A stretch of DNA of 40,935 nt from Rhizocola hellebori (GTDB lineage: Bacteria > Actinomycetota > Actinomycetes > Mycobacteriales > Micromonosporaceae), in NCBI RefSeq assembly GCF_016862955.1, contig NZ_BONY01000083.1:1-40935 (forward strand). The letters run 5' to 3'. Made by a program: the position numbers and the translations under genes. The notes below the pieces were generated by a model that ran no database searches, was not told where the DNA came from, and saw nothing but the letters and a program-made list of their open reading frames with translations. Numbering within the stretch: the stretch's first letter is position 1; every line of letters begins with the position of its first letter. This document shows, piece by piece, positions 9,347 through 17,617 of this stretch.

Positions 9347-10044
9347 CTTCTTACGACGGACCGTCGGCTTCTCTGCTTGCGCCGCGACGTTGCGGCTGAT
9401 CTCCTCAGCGCGGACCGCGGCGCTGAGGGCCGCCCGAAGGGTGGCATGAATGCGTTGCGCGGTGGCTGGCCGATGGGTCTCGGCACCCGGACGAGCTTGG
9501 GCTTGACCGGTCTCTTCAGACCTTTCTCGATTCGGGTCTTGTCCCGCGCTGCCGCCTCGACCGTCGCTTGCCGGTTCTGTGCTTGGGCTTGCTCGCGCAG
9601 TCGTTCGCGACGATTTCTGATTTCGGCCAGGGTATTGGTCACATCGCTGGGGCGTAGCTCGCCAAGCCGGATGGTGCCGATGGCAGGGATCCAGTACTTC
9701 TCGACATGACGGCGGTAGTCGATCATCGTGCCGTCGCCGAGACCTCTAACCTCCTCCTGTACTCGAAGCCAGTTGACGAGCCATTCGCCCACGGTGAGTT
9801 TGTGATTCTTGGGCTGCATGCCCTTGCGGTGCCGGTTCAGGATCTCCGCACGAGCATCGGCAGCTGCCTTGCCGGTGGCGAAGCCGCCCTTCTTGACTTG
9901 CCTGCGGCCATCGTCGACAGCTGGCAATTCGATGCGGTACTCCCATTTGTGGCCAGCCTTGCAGGCCGATGCGGGACAGCTTTGGTGGCAGCGCTGGAAG
10001 ACACCTTCGATGACTTGCCCTCGCAGAACGAACTTGCGGTACAT
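9343..10044 (-). pseudogene. Tyrosine recombinase/integrase, N-terminal part (frameshifted)
   Basis: This is the N-terminal arm-binding and core-binding portion of the same integrase. It starts at ATG 10044 with AAGGAG 6 nt upstream. A Cys/His-rich opening (CHQSCPASACKAGHKW) is followed by the AP2-like arm domain (WEYRIELPAVDDGRRQVKKGGF) and the SAM-like core-binding domain (LTVGEWLVNWLRVQEEVRGL...YRRHVEKYWIPAIGTIRLGEL). Homology stops near LVRVP, around 9480-9490. The last 45 or so residues are an out-of-frame Arg/Pro-rich tail. Joining the halves needs a -1 shift, and I see no slippery heptamer at the junction, so programmed frameshifting is unlikely. Together the parts would make an enzyme of about 470 residues. 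Confidence 0.82.
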
Positions 10045-10108
10045 ACACAACTCCTTGAGTGATCAATGTGAGGGGCACCGGACACGGGTGTTCCAGCGCC
10101 CCAATGGG

Positions 10109-10411
10109 CTATTTGCTGTCGGGGATCGAAAGCGCGGCGAGTAGGTCTGCTCGGCGCACTATCAGGCGGCGTCCCAGCCTCAGCGGAGTGATGGGAAGTT
10201 CTCCCGCCGCCAAGGCGCGGTAGGCGGCACTTCGGCTGATGCCAAAGGCCCTCGGCACCACTGGATCGAAGGGGAATGCGACCGGCAGCTCTTCGAGTTC
10301 CTGGGGCGACAGACCGTTTCGGCCGGCGGTGAGCGGCCACGATGGCGCTCCGCTGCCAGACGACCGGCCTTCGGAATGCGTTGCTGTATGGATGGGGTCT
10401 TCTTGCGGCAT
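10109..10411 (-). CDS. Helix-turn-helix protein, likely excisionase (Xis)
   Basis: A 100-residue DNA-binding protein. After a disordered N-terminus of about 45 residues comes a MerR/AlpA-type helix-turn-helix: VPRAFGISRSAAYRALAAGE, then LPITPLRLGRRLIVRRADLLAAL, with the usual GRR wing. Proteins of this type encoded directly before an integrase in actinobacterial islands act as recombination directionality factors. AGGAG lies about 5 nt before the ATG. It is transcribed towards the integrase with a 64-nt gap, so the two probably form one transcript. Confidence 0.8.
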   Translation of the reverse strand: MPQEDPIHTATHSEGRSSGSGAPSWPLTAGRNGLSPQELEELPVAFPFDPVVPRAFGISRSAAYRALAAGELPITPLRLGRRLIVRRADLLAALSIPDSK

Positions 10412-10609
10412 ATGACTCCTGAGAGTTGGTGCCCATTGGGCTGAATGCTGGAACGAGACACGGGAACTCCTTTCGACTCGCGTGCGAACGGTGCAGGACG
10501 TTGCGTCATCCGTGAAAAGCCATAAATGGCGGCGATTTTTTGCGGACTATTGCGTCGCTGATCAGGTGCGACGTCAGGAACGTCTCTCCATCCCTACCGA
10601 ATGTCAAGC

Positions 10610-10780
10610 TCATTGAATAGGCTCTGACCTGGGATTATGGAGATCATTTGATGAAATAGTGTCGCCAATTTGTCCGGGACAGGCCGGAACGTTGCCAACG
10701 TTCTGCGGCGCAATCGTTTGCATTGGGTATCGATCGCTGCAGCGACGTCCATAGTGGATGGTCGTTCCTAGCGCGTTCAT
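10610..10780 (-). CDS. Possible 56-aa small protein
   Basis: An ATG at 10780 has a near-perfect AAAGGAG 5 nt upstream and opens a 56-codon frame. The peptide begins MNALGTTIHYGRRCSDRYPM and ends HNPRSEPIQ. There is no recognisable domain. The frame also contains a perfect 17-bp operator-like palindrome (10687-10703), which argues that the segment is regulatory instead. It lies between the terminator at 10812-10841 and the xis gene. The strong ribosome site is the only real support. Confidence 0.3.
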   Translation of the reverse strand: MNALGTTIHYGRRCSDRYPMQTIAPQNVGNVPACPGQIGDTISSNDLHNPRSEPIQ

Positions 10781-10811
10781 CGCTTCTCCTTTGTTAGATT
10801 GGCATGCGAAA

Positions 10812-10841
10812 AGGCCCGCCAAGCAGTTGCTTGGCGGGCCT
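10812..10841 (-). terminator. Strong, probably bidirectional terminator
   Basis: A perfect 14-bp stem, AGGCCCGCCAAGCA with TGCTTGGCGGGCCT, around 2 nt. On the minus strand it is followed by TTTTCGC, and on the plus strand by CGCTTTATT. It lies 66 nt past the stop of the secreted-protein gene and should end that minus-strand operon before xis. Confidence 0.85.
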
Positions 10842-10906
10842 CGCTTTATTCGGGCAAGCCCGCTATGGCGCACGGCGGGCCTTCCGTCTTGCGGGCCGGC
10901 GGCTCT

Positions 10907-11767
10907 TTAGCCGGTGATGACAGCCCGAAGCTCGGTGACGGTGATGTCGATCGTGGTAGTGGTGGTGATCGGGGGCAGGACTCCGCTCATGCCTCCGCCA
11001 GTCCACGTGATGTCCCACGTCGCGACGGCCTGAAGGGTGAAGGTACCGCCGGGGCTAAGTTTTGAGGTAGCTGTATAGGTGTGTCCGCAGTCTGGCGACG
11101 GCGTATTCGGCTCGGTTCCTGCGGTCCACGGGGTGCCCGGCCCAATGCAGACCGTCGTGGTGCCATCGCCCGCATGCCACGTGATGGATCGCGGTGTCGC
11201 CTGCGCGGTGATGGACAAGCTCCCGGCCGTGGCCGTTGCGGTCTGGGATTGCCAGAAGCCCGGTTCTGCCCACCACCACACGGGCACATGGACCATCTGC
11301 GGTGCGGATAGTGAAGGGCTGGCGGCGATGACCGGCTTTGGGATGGTCATCGCCGCCACGGCCCGCTGCGTCACCGAGTCCAGGGCAACCGGTGGGCGGG
11401 GAAGGTAGACGACTCCCCACCGGGTGACCACGTCAGTGGCCGGGTCGATACAGGTTTTGATCCATTCGTTGGGTGGCAGGAATCCTTGCGGGTCTTTGCC
11501 GTAGTAGCATCCGTCGCTGCCCAGCCAGCCGAAGCCGTTGCTGCACTCGACGACTACACCGCCAATGGTGCACTCCAGGCGGCCGCCGCCGCTGGTGTTG
11601 CCGTTGCCGACTCCGATGTAGACGACCACCACGGTGCAGCGGGAATCGGCCTGGTCTTTGGAGCAGTTGACCTGACCCCAATCATCGGCGTGCGCGACGG
11701 GCGCAACGGCCAAAGCCAGCACGCCAACCGCGCCGAGGGCCATGAGAATATGGGCTACCCGGTACAT
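10907..11767 (-). CDS. Secreted protein of unknown function beside the Tad locus
   Basis: A 286-residue exported protein. A Sec signal peptide (MYRVAHILMALGAVGVLALA...APVAHA, cleavage before DDW) is followed by a mature region rich in Thr, Gly and Trp. This holds several cysteine pairs, a YLPRPP segment and a C-terminal beta-rich part ending IDITVTELRAVITG. I recognise no enzymatic motif. Similar proteins accompany actinobacterial SAF-TadA-TadB loci and are often mislabelled ATP/GTP-binding. ATG 11767 overlaps the preceding lipoprotein gene by 13 nt, so the two are translationally coupled. A surface role with the pilus is plausible but unproven. Confidence 0.75.
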   Translation of the reverse strand: MYRVAHILMALGAVGVLALAVAPVAHADDWGQVNCSKDQADSRCTVVVVYIGVGNGNTSGGGRLECTIGGVVVECSNGFGWLGSDGCYYGKDPQGFLPPNEWIKTCIDPATDVVTRWGVVYLPRPPVALDSVTQRAVAAMTIPKPVIAASPSLSAPQMVHVPVWWWAEPGFWQSQTATATAGSLSITAQATPRSITWHAGDGTTTVCIGPGTPWTAGTEPNTPSPDCGHTYTATSKLSPGGTFTLQAVATWDITWTGGGMSGVLPPITTTTTIDITVTELRAVITG

Positions 11768-12339
11768 GATCCCACGCCCCGGACAGCCAGTGAGAACACT
11801 TTCCATGTGCCGTCATGGAACTCCACCTCGGCGAAGACCAGCCGACGCCCGCCCGGCGTGTCCTGATACGGATCGCCATTGGCTTTGTACTGCGAGGTGG
11901 CGCTGGTGTCCATGCAGTCCTCGATGGACACTTTGGTCGGTGCGACAGGCGGCGAGAGCGCAGTCACCCTAGGGTGGAAGATGGCCTGCCCACGGCCCAG
12001 AAGCCCTTTGACCTTCGACGCGTTCAATGCGTCGGTGTAGAGCGCGAGCGCATCGCCGGTCCCGTACTTTGCCAGGTCCGGGTACGACGGGTCGCCCATC
12101 CTGCTGGCGGCCGAAAAGGCGTTCTGCAGAGCGATGTAGGCGTCAACGGCCTGCTGCGAAGCCGATTCCGGGGTATTTGCCGAAGGCCGTGTGCCAGTCG
12201 CCACCGAAGCCGGCGAAGGCGATCCGCTTGTGGCGGGGTTGGTGTCCGGCGGCGTCGGCGTGCTGGTGCAGCCAGCAAGGGCGTTTGCCGTGACGGTTGC
12301 GGCTACCAGGGCGAATACCCAATTACGCGCGTTCCTCAT
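11755..12339 (-). CDS. Putative lipoprotein
   Basis: A 194-residue protein with a lipobox signal peptide (MRNARNWVFALVAATVTANALAGC, lipidation at Cys24). A Ser/Thr/Pro-rich spacer of about 40 residues follows, then a compact domain with AVDAYIALQNAFSAAS and a C-terminal RRLVFAEVEFHDGTWKVFSLAV. Such domains resemble the NTF2-like folds of many actinobacterial lipoproteins, but I cannot assign a family. GGGGGAAAC in front of ATG 12339 fixes the start. It is coupled to the secreted protein downstream and should be attached to the outer face of the membrane. Confidence 0.78.
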   Translation of the reverse strand: MRNARNWVFALVAATVTANALAGCTSTPTPPDTNPATSGSPSPASVATGTRPSANTPESASQQAVDAYIALQNAFSAASRMGDPSYPDLAKYGTGDALALYTDALNASKVKGLLGRGQAIFHPRVTALSPPVAPTKVSIEDCMDTSATSQYKANGDPYQDTPGGRRLVFAEVEFHDGTWKVFSLAVRGVGSCTG

Positions 12340-12431
12340 GTTTCCCCCAAACGTGAGCTTCGAAAGTGTTCTTCGTACCTCAAGCCTCCTGATCGCGCCA
12401 CCCCGTTCCAAGGCCTGTTGGGTCGGACGGC

Positions 12432-12908
12432 TTACGCGGATTGTGGATGGTGCGGCTGAATGCCTCTTGCCGGGTCGCTGTTCTGTCCGGCGGCATGTTG
12501 TTCATAGGTCGCCGAGAGCGACCGGTACGCCGCCAGGTGCTCACGGCCTTGGTTGGTGAGTCGGTAAAGGTTGATGTCACGCTCGCCTAGGCGCTGGTTG
12601 TCGGCGGTGACTAACCCACTGCGGATGAGACGGCGCAGGCTGCGAGTCAGCGTGCTGTCGTCGAGGTGCTCACCCGCCTGGGTTTGAAGGTTCACACTCA
12701 GGGCCCGATACCGGAGCGGTTGTCCGGCCAAGGCTGTGATGACGTAGGGATCCCAGCGGTGCCGGAACATGCTGCTGATGTGGCCGAGCATAGTGGTCAC
12801 CGCCCGCGCTCCCATTCCTGTTGGTGTGCCTTCACGTCTCAACGTCAGGACCGTGGTGAGCGGCGAACGCCGGAGGTGGTTCTGGAGACCAGACGTTCGC
12901 CGCACCAC
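12432..12908 (-). CDS. Winged-helix regulator (HxlR/MarR-like)
   Basis: A protein of up to 158 residues with a winged-helix DNA-binding domain at about 45-130. It has the HxlR-like series HRWDPYVITALAGQPLRYRALS, DDSTLTRSLRRLIRSGLVT and LYRLTNQGREHLAAYRSL. There is no conserved HxlR cysteine. Start choice is open: GTG 12908 gives 158 residues, while ATG 12815 (MGARAVTTML) gives a shorter protein that begins just before the domain. It is divergent from the pilus operon and upstream of the lipoprotein gene, so it is the obvious candidate to control both. Confidence 0.75.
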   Translation of the reverse strand: MVRRTSGLQNHLRRSPLTTVLTLRREGTPTGMGARAVTTMLGHISSMFRHRWDPYVITALAGQPLRYRALSVNLQTQAGEHLDDSTLTRSLRRLIRSGLVTADNQRLGERDINLYRLTNQGREHLAAYRSLSATYEQHAAGQNSDPARGIQPHHPQSA

Positions 12909-12952
12909 CTCATGATTCGGGATCGCAACAGAACCGCCCAGATTCCTACGGT

Positions 12953-12976
12953 ACCTGTGCCAACAGCACCTGTGCC
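12953..12976. promoter_or_regulatory. Direct repeats ACCTGTGCC in the divergent regulator region
   Basis: ACCTGTGCC occurs at 12953-12961 and 12968-12976 (15-nt spacing), flanked by TACGG and CCGTA. It sits between the winged-helix gene and the pilus operon and may bind the regulator. Confidence 0.35.
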
Positions 12977-13056
12977 GTAAGAAGCACCATCCACATCAGA
13001 CACTCCGGACTGTTACCGCACTGCCTGTTTTCGTCTCTGACAGGGTGCACGTGAAC

Positions 13057-13083
13057 TGCGCACGTTTGGCGTCAACGTGCGCA
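13057..13083. promoter_or_regulatory. 10-bp perfect inverted repeat upstream of the pilus operon
   Basis: TGCGCACGTT-TGGCGTC-AACGTGCGCA ends 76 nt before the SAF gene start. A half-site-like GTGCACGTG lies just upstream (13045-13053). Dyad symmetry and position suggest an operator for the pilus operon. Confidence 0.5.
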
Positions 13084-13159
13084 TTTGCTGGTAGCGCGGA
13101 CTTTGATCCCTTCGGTACTAACGAATGACGACGGGCTTGATTGGAATCGGGGGTGGACC

Positions 13160-13822
13160 ATGGTTACGACTGCGCCAGCCGACGCAATGCCGCGTTCGGC
13201 ACAGTTGCGGCAGGGACCGGCCGGGGCGCTCGTGCCGAAGCGGCGGGTGCCACTGCTGGTGGGCGGGCTGTTGCTAGTGCTGCTGTGTGCCGGGGTGTTC
13301 GCGCTGATGCAGATGTCACGTGATGCCTCGGTGGCGGTGCTCGCGGTGGCCCGGCCGGTGGCAGCGGGTCAGCAGCTGACCACAGCCGATCTGCGCATCG
13401 CGCATGTGGTTCCCGATCCGAGTGTCCCTCTCGTGCGCGCCGCCGACCTGCCGCAGGTGACCGGGCGCAGCACTGCCGTGCCGCTCAGCGAAGGCAGCCT
13501 GCTAGCCCTATCGCAACTAGGACCGCCTGCGTACCCGCAGCAGGGCCAGGCTGTTGTGGCGGTCGCAATCAAGCCTGGCCGCGCCCCAGCACGACTCTCC
13601 GCCGGTGCGGCCGTACGGGTCGTCACCATCGTCAAAGACACCGGTTCCACCACGCCACCGCCGGCAGCCAACCCCGTTGCAGCCGTCGTGGTCGACATGT
13701 CCCCCACTGTCGACGGCACCGGCACGCGCGTGGTGTCCCTCCTGCTTGCCGAGGCTGACGCCACAAGAATCGCCGCCGCAGGCAGCGACCTGGCACTCAT
13801 ACTGGTGGGGATCCCATCATGA
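13160..13822 (+). CDS. SAF-domain pilus assembly protein (CpaB/RcpC-like)
   Basis: A 220-residue protein with one transmembrane helix (VPLLVGGLLLVLLCAGVFALM, about residues 30-50). An extracytoplasmic SAF domain starts at AVARPVAAGQQLTTADLRIAHV and includes PLSEGSLLALSQL. SAF domains in CpaB/RcpC form a periplasmic or cell-wall part of Tad machines. An upstream in-frame ATG at 13085 exists, but GGGGGTGGACC before ATG 13160 favours the shorter form. It is the first gene of a run in which almost every stop overlaps the next start, so the set is one operon. Its 3' end overlaps the TadZ-like gene by 4 nt. Confidence 0.82.
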   Translation: MVTTAPADAMPRSAQLRQGPAGALVPKRRVPLLVGGLLLVLLCAGVFALMQMSRDASVAVLAVARPVAAGQQLTTADLRIAHVVPDPSVPLVRAADLPQVTGRSTAVPLSEGSLLALSQLGPPAYPQQGQAVVAVAIKPGRAPARLSAGAAVRVVTIVKDTGSTTPPPAANPVAAVVVDMSPTVDGTGTRVVSLLLAEADATRIAAAGSDLALILVGIPS

Positions 13823-14520
13823 TCATCGCCGTCGCTTCGCACAAATCCGGTGGCGCTACGACAACCGCTGCAGCCCTGGCTCTGTCGTGGCCTGGTGAGC
13901 CTGCGGTGCTGGTCGAGGCCGACCCGGCCGGCGGGGACATGAGCGGCTGGCACGCCGTCCCCGACGTTCCCGGTCTGGTCACACTTGCCAGCGCCTGCCG
14001 AGCTGGTGTCGGTGTCGAACTTTCCGCACACTCGGCGCACCTCCCACTTGGACTGGAGGTTGTCCCAGCGCCTGCGGGACGTCCGCAGGCGTCGGCGTCG
14101 ATTGGGCTGCTGGCCGATGCCGACACCGGCATGTGGGCCAAAGCCCGGCCGGTGGTGGTGGATGTCGGCCGGCTGGAGCCGGGCTCGCCAGCGCTACCGC
14201 TAGCCGCAGCTGCCGATGTGCTGCTCGTGGTTTGCCGTGTCGATGTGCTCTCGCTGCTGCGGGCATCCCTTGCCGAGCAGGCATTCCCGTCGGCCGCGCT
14301 GGTGTTGATCGGCCAGTCCATTCACGACACGCATGAGCTGGAGACCCAGCTCACCTTGACTGTCGCGGCACAGCTGCCGCTGGACCGGCACGCCGCCGAA
14401 GTGATCGCCGGGACGCGCCGCCCGCCCAAGGGGTGGACGCGCGTCGGCCTGCCCGCCGCTGCCCGCGCCCTGGCCAGACTCATTGCCCCACAGCCACTTA
14501 TGGAAGGAGCGCCCGAATGA
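13819..14520 (+). CDS. TadZ/CpaE-like MinD-type protein with degenerate P-loop
   Basis: A 233-residue cytoplasmic protein of the ParA/MinD fold. The N-terminus MIIAVASHKSGGATTTAAALAL sits where the deviant Walker A of ParA proteins lies, but the signature lysine/glycine spacing is altered (HKSGGATTT). EADPAGGDMSGWH corresponds to the A-prime motif and RPVVVDVGRLEPG to Walker B. TadZ and CpaE place the pilus machine at a cell pole or site, and several are weak ATPases. The ATGA overlap with the SAF gene and the following tadA overlap show coupling. Whether it binds ATP is uncertain. Confidence 0.78.
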   Translation: MIIAVASHKSGGATTTAAALALSWPGEPAVLVEADPAGGDMSGWHAVPDVPGLVTLASACRAGVGVELSAHSAHLPLGLEVVPAPAGRPQASASIGLLADADTGMWAKARPVVVDVGRLEPGSPALPLAAAADVLLVVCRVDVLSLLRASLAEQAFPSAALVLIGQSIHDTHELETQLTLTVAAQLPLDRHAAEVIAGTRRPPKGWTRVGLPAAARALARLIAPQPLMEGAPE

Positions 14521-15842
14521 CCATCACCACGAGGTTGGCCAGCGAGCCACAGCTGGTCGCCGAAGTGCGAATCCAGGTCGCTACCGCACTGGCCGGCCAC
14601 GCCCACGATGGACGACTCACCGTCACCGAACGCCGCGAACTCGCGGAACGCTACATCGGGCAGGCCCTCGACCTCCTCGCCCGGCAATCACTGGCTGCGG
14701 GACAGCCGCCGCTGTCGGCCGCGACTGAGGCCCGCATCGCCCGCGCCGTCGCCGATCACTTGACCGGAGCCGGTGGCCTGCAACAGCTTCTCGACGATCC
14801 AACGGTCGAAAACATCGACGCGAACAGCTGCGATCAGGTGTTCGTCCGCTACACCAATGGCCGTGTCGAGCATGCTGAGCCGATCGCTGACTCAGACGAG
14901 GCGATGATCGAGTTGATCCGCACCCTGGCCTCGGATGCCGCATTCGGCGACGACACGGCCGGCCTGGGCGAAGAGCGGGCGTTCGACCGGCACAACCAGC
15001 AACTCGACCTTCGCCTGCGCGGCGGTGCCCGGCTATGCGCCGTTATGTCGGTGTCCCGGCGCCCTGGTCTTTCGATCCGAAAACCCACCCTGCTGCGGGC
15101 CGAACTGGAAGACCTGACCAGCCGCGGCACCCTAGACGAGGCCCTGTGCCAGGTGTTGCAGGCGGCGATTCGCGCCAGACTTAACCTGATCATCGCCGGC
15201 GGCACCAACACCGGAAAGACCACGTTCGCCAGGGCGGCAGCGAGGGCGATCCCGCCGAAGGAACGCCTGATCACCATCGAAGACGCCTACGAGCTCGAGC
15301 TGTTCGACCCCGCGTCGCACCCGAACGTGATGTCCTTCCAGGCGCGGCGCCCCAACCTGGAAGGCGTCGGCGCGGTACCCATGGCCGCACTAGTTCGCAC
15401 TGCGCTGCGGATGAACCCCGATCGGGTCATCGTCGGCGAGACCCGCGGCGACGAAGTCATCGACCTGCTCAAAGCCATGAGCCAGGGCAATGACGGCAGC
15501 TTCGCCACCGTCCACGCTTCGTCATCTCAGCAGGCGTTCTCGCGGCTGATGATGTACGCCGTCCAAGCCCCAGAGCGTTTGACGTTCGAGGCCTCGGCGA
15601 TGCTGATCGCCGAATCGGTAAACCTGGTCGTGCATCTGGCTTGGGCGGACAGCACTCACCGGGTGGTGTCGTCGGTACGGGAAGTTACCGGCTTCGACGG
15701 CCGCGACGTCGTCTCCAACGAGGTGTGGCGGCCTGGCCCCGGCAAACGCGCTGCCCCCGCCACACCACTGCGAGCCGGCACCCTGGACCGACTTGAGGCC
15801 GCCGGACTGCCGCCGCACACCATCGACCGGATCGGCTGGTGA
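14517..15842 (+). CDS. tadA: TadA/CpaF-type secretion ATPase
   Basis: A 441-residue hexameric ATPase of the type II/IV secretion superfamily that powers assembly of Flp pili. The N-terminal domain (about 1-200) contains [22 protein letters not shown]. The nucleotide-binding domain has Walker [12 protein letters not shown] near residue 225, an Asp box [11 protein letters not shown], Walker [18 protein letters not shown] and a His box FATVHASS. All catalytic features are intact. GGAAGGAG precedes ATG 14517. It overlaps the upstream gene by 4 nt and is followed 4 nt later by the TadB-like gene. The presence of two TadB/C-type platform proteins supports a pilus over conjugation. Confidence 0.93.
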   Translation: MTITTRLASEPQLVAEVRIQVATALAGHAHDGRLTVTERRELAERYIGQALDLLARQSLAAGQPPLSAATEARIARAVADHLTGAGGLQQLLDDPTVENIDANSCDQVFVRYTNGRVEHAEPIADSDEAMIELIRTLASDAAFGDDTAGLGEERAFDRHNQQLDLRLRGGARLCAVMSVSRRPGLSIRKPTLLRAELEDLTSRGTLDEALCQVLQAAIRARLNLIIAGGTNTGKTTFARAAARAIPPKERLITIEDAYELELFDPASHPNVMSFQARRPNLEGVGAVPMAALVRTALRMNPDRVIVGETRGDEVIDLLKAMSQGNDGSFATVHASSSQQAFSRLMMYAVQAPERLTFEASAMLIAESVNLVVHLAWADSTHRVVSSVREVTGFDGRDVVSNEVWRPGPGKRAAPATPLRAGTLDRLEAAGLPPHTIDRIGW

Positions 15843-15846
15843 CACT

Positions 15847-16680
15847 ATGACTGCACTGGCCGCCCTACTGGGAATCGGCATAGCCACAGGCATTCTTGCC
15901 ATCATCGCCGGCCTGCACCCCGCCGCCCTCGGACGACACCGCCACCCGAAATGGTGGCAAGTCCACGTGTCGCGCCAGCAGCTATCACGGCTGGCCACCG
16001 CAGCGCTCGCCGCAGCGCTATTTGGCGCATGGACGCGTTGGCCAGTGGGTGCGCTACTGGCCGGGATCGCCGCCTACACCTTGCCCGCGGCGCTGGGCCG
16101 TGACCGCCACGCGGCCCGGGCGTTGGCCCGCACCGAGGCCATCGCGACCTGGGCGGAAATGCTGCGGGACAACCTATCCGCCGCAGCCGGGCTAGAGCAG
16201 GCCATCATCGTGACCGCACCGTTCGCCCCCGCCGCGATCCGTGACGACATCACCGAACTCGCCATCGCCGTGCGGCTCGGGCAGCGGCTTCCCACGGCCC
16301 TGGGCATGCTGCAGGAACGGATGGATGACCCGACCGGGCGGCTGGTGGTTCGGGCTCTGTTGCAAGCCTCACAACGTCATTCCCGCCAGCTGTCCGAACT
16401 GTTGACCGAGCTGGCGGCACGGGCGAGGGCTCGCGCCAACGTACGCATGCGCGTCGCGCCCGGGCACGCCCGCATCCGAACCAACGCCCGCATCATCACC
16501 GGTTTCACCCTCGCCATGGCCGTCGGCCTCATCTTGATCAACCCAGCCTTCCTGAAGCCCTACAGCACCTTCGCCGGGCAGCTCGTGCTGCTGATCGTTG
16601 GCGGCGTGTTCGCCTCTGGGTTCGCCGGGATCAGCCGCCTGGCCAATGTCGGCTTTACCAGCGAAAGGTCCCAATCGTGA
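15847..16680 (+). CDS. tadB: TadB-like T2SS F-domain membrane platform protein
   Basis: A 277-residue inner-membrane protein. N-terminal helices (about 1-25 and 50-80) are followed by a cytoplasmic GspF domain with AEMLRDNLSAAAGLEQAI, the typical pattern of this family, and ELLTELAARARARANVRMRV. Two C-terminal helices begin near residues 220 and 245. It forms, with the next gene product, the membrane platform turned by TadA. The start at 15847 lies 4 nt past the tadA stop, and its stop overlaps the next gene's GTG start. Confidence 0.88.
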   Translation: MTALAALLGIGIATGILAIIAGLHPAALGRHRHPKWWQVHVSRQQLSRLATAALAAALFGAWTRWPVGALLAGIAAYTLPAALGRDRHAARALARTEAIATWAEMLRDNLSAAAGLEQAIIVTAPFAPAAIRDDITELAIAVRLGQRLPTALGMLQERMDDPTGRLVVRALLQASQRHSRQLSELLTELAARARARANVRMRVAPGHARIRTNARIITGFTLAMAVGLILINPAFLKPYSTFAGQLVLLIVGGVFASGFAGISRLANVGFTSERSQS

Positions 16681-17588
16681 TCACAGTCGCGGTGATGTGT
16701 GGCGCGGGCACAGGCCTCGGCCTGGCATTGCTGGCGGGATATCTGTTCCCGCCGCAGCTCTCCCTCGCCGCGCAATTCGCAATGCTGCACCCGCCACCGC
16801 AAGGCCTCGGTGTGACGGCCCGCCCGGCGATCATCGATCGGCCCTCGGGGCATCTGGCCGCGGCAGGCAAACCCTTCGCCCCGCTCCTTGAGCGCTTTGG
16901 GCTACCACGCGCCTCCGTGCGCGTAAATCTGGGCATCGTCGGCCGCGTCCCTGCCCGGCACACGGCCGAACAAGCTGCCACGGCACTGCTCGGGTTCCTT
17001 ACCCCGCCCGCGCTGGCGGCCCTTGCCGCAGCCGCGCAGGCCAACGTGGACTGGCAAATCCCGCTGTGGGCCTCGCTGATCTTCGCCGCGCTCGGCATCT
17101 TCGCCCCTGACCTCGCGCTGGCTTCCGAAGCACAAAACCGACGCACCGAACTGCGACAGGCCCTATCCGGGATGCTCGATCTGGTCGTCATCTCCCTGGC
17201 CGGAGGCGCTGGAGTCGAACAAGCCCTGCGCGACGCCACAGCCGACCCACAAACATGGGCACAACACGCCCTGCGTCACACCGTAGAGGAGGCCCATCTA
17301 CGACGGCTGGCACCGTGGCAAACCCTCGCCGAACTCGGTGCTACCACAGGGCTTTCGGCTTTGTCGGAGATGGCCGCCGCGTTGTCGATGGCCGGAAGCG
17401 AAGGCGCACGCATCAAAGCCACCCTGTCCGCCCGCTCGGCCGCGTTGCAGGCCCATCAGCTCACCGACGCCGAAGCCGCCGCCGCATCCGCCACCGAACG
17501 GATGGTTCTGCCGATGGTCGGCCTCCTCGCAGGCTTCATGATCTTCGTCGTGTATCCGGCATTCTCCACCATCCTTACCAGCTTCTGA
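16677..17588 (+). CDS. tadC: TadC-like T2SS F-domain membrane platform protein
   Basis: A 303-residue paralogue of the preceding platform protein. An N-terminal helix is followed by a central helix pair (about 105-145). The GspF domain contains LSGMLDLVVISLAGGAGVEQALRD... and the second repeat LSEMAAALSMAGSEGARIKATLSA, and a last helix (VLPMVGLLAGFMIFVVYPAF) closes the protein. It starts at GTG in a 4-nt overlap with tadB. TadB and TadC homologues are expected as a heteromeric pair. Nothing is missing by length. Confidence 0.88.
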   Translation: MITVAVMCGAGTGLGLALLAGYLFPPQLSLAAQFAMLHPPPQGLGVTARPAIIDRPSGHLAAAGKPFAPLLERFGLPRASVRVNLGIVGRVPARHTAEQAATALLGFLTPPALAALAAAAQANVDWQIPLWASLIFAALGIFAPDLALASEAQNRRTELRQALSGMLDLVVISLAGGAGVEQALRDATADPQTWAQHALRHTVEEAHLRRLAPWQTLAELGATTGLSALSEMAAALSMAGSEGARIKATLSARSAALQAHQLTDAEAAAASATERMVLPMVGLLAGFMIFVVYPAFSTILTSF

Positions 17589-17617
17589 CACCGCCGACAC
17601 TGTGAGAGGTGAACCTG

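Larger units (their letters stand above)
10412..10906. promoter_or_regulatory. Upstream region of xis-int with operator-like palindrome
   Basis: This 495-nt stretch holds no confident gene. It contains an inverted repeat GAACGTTG-C-CAACGTTC at 10687-10703, the possible 56-aa frame, an inverted copy of the GGTAGGGAT element at 10590-10598 and a strong hairpin at 10812-10841. The promoter of the xis-int unit should be here, and the palindrome is the best candidate repressor site. Confidence 0.45.

Noticed and set aside
14433-14516. Upstream extension of tadA from an earlier GTG
   Set aside because: The ATG at 14517 has a GGAAGGAG site, overlaps the previous stop by 4 nt and matches the usual start of the family.
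14517-17588. Conjugative type IV secretion apparatus
   Set aside because: TadA-type ATPase with paired TadB/TadC proteins and Gly-x4-Glu prepilin signals fit a Flp pilus. No relaxase or TraB/FtsK-like translocase is visible in the window.
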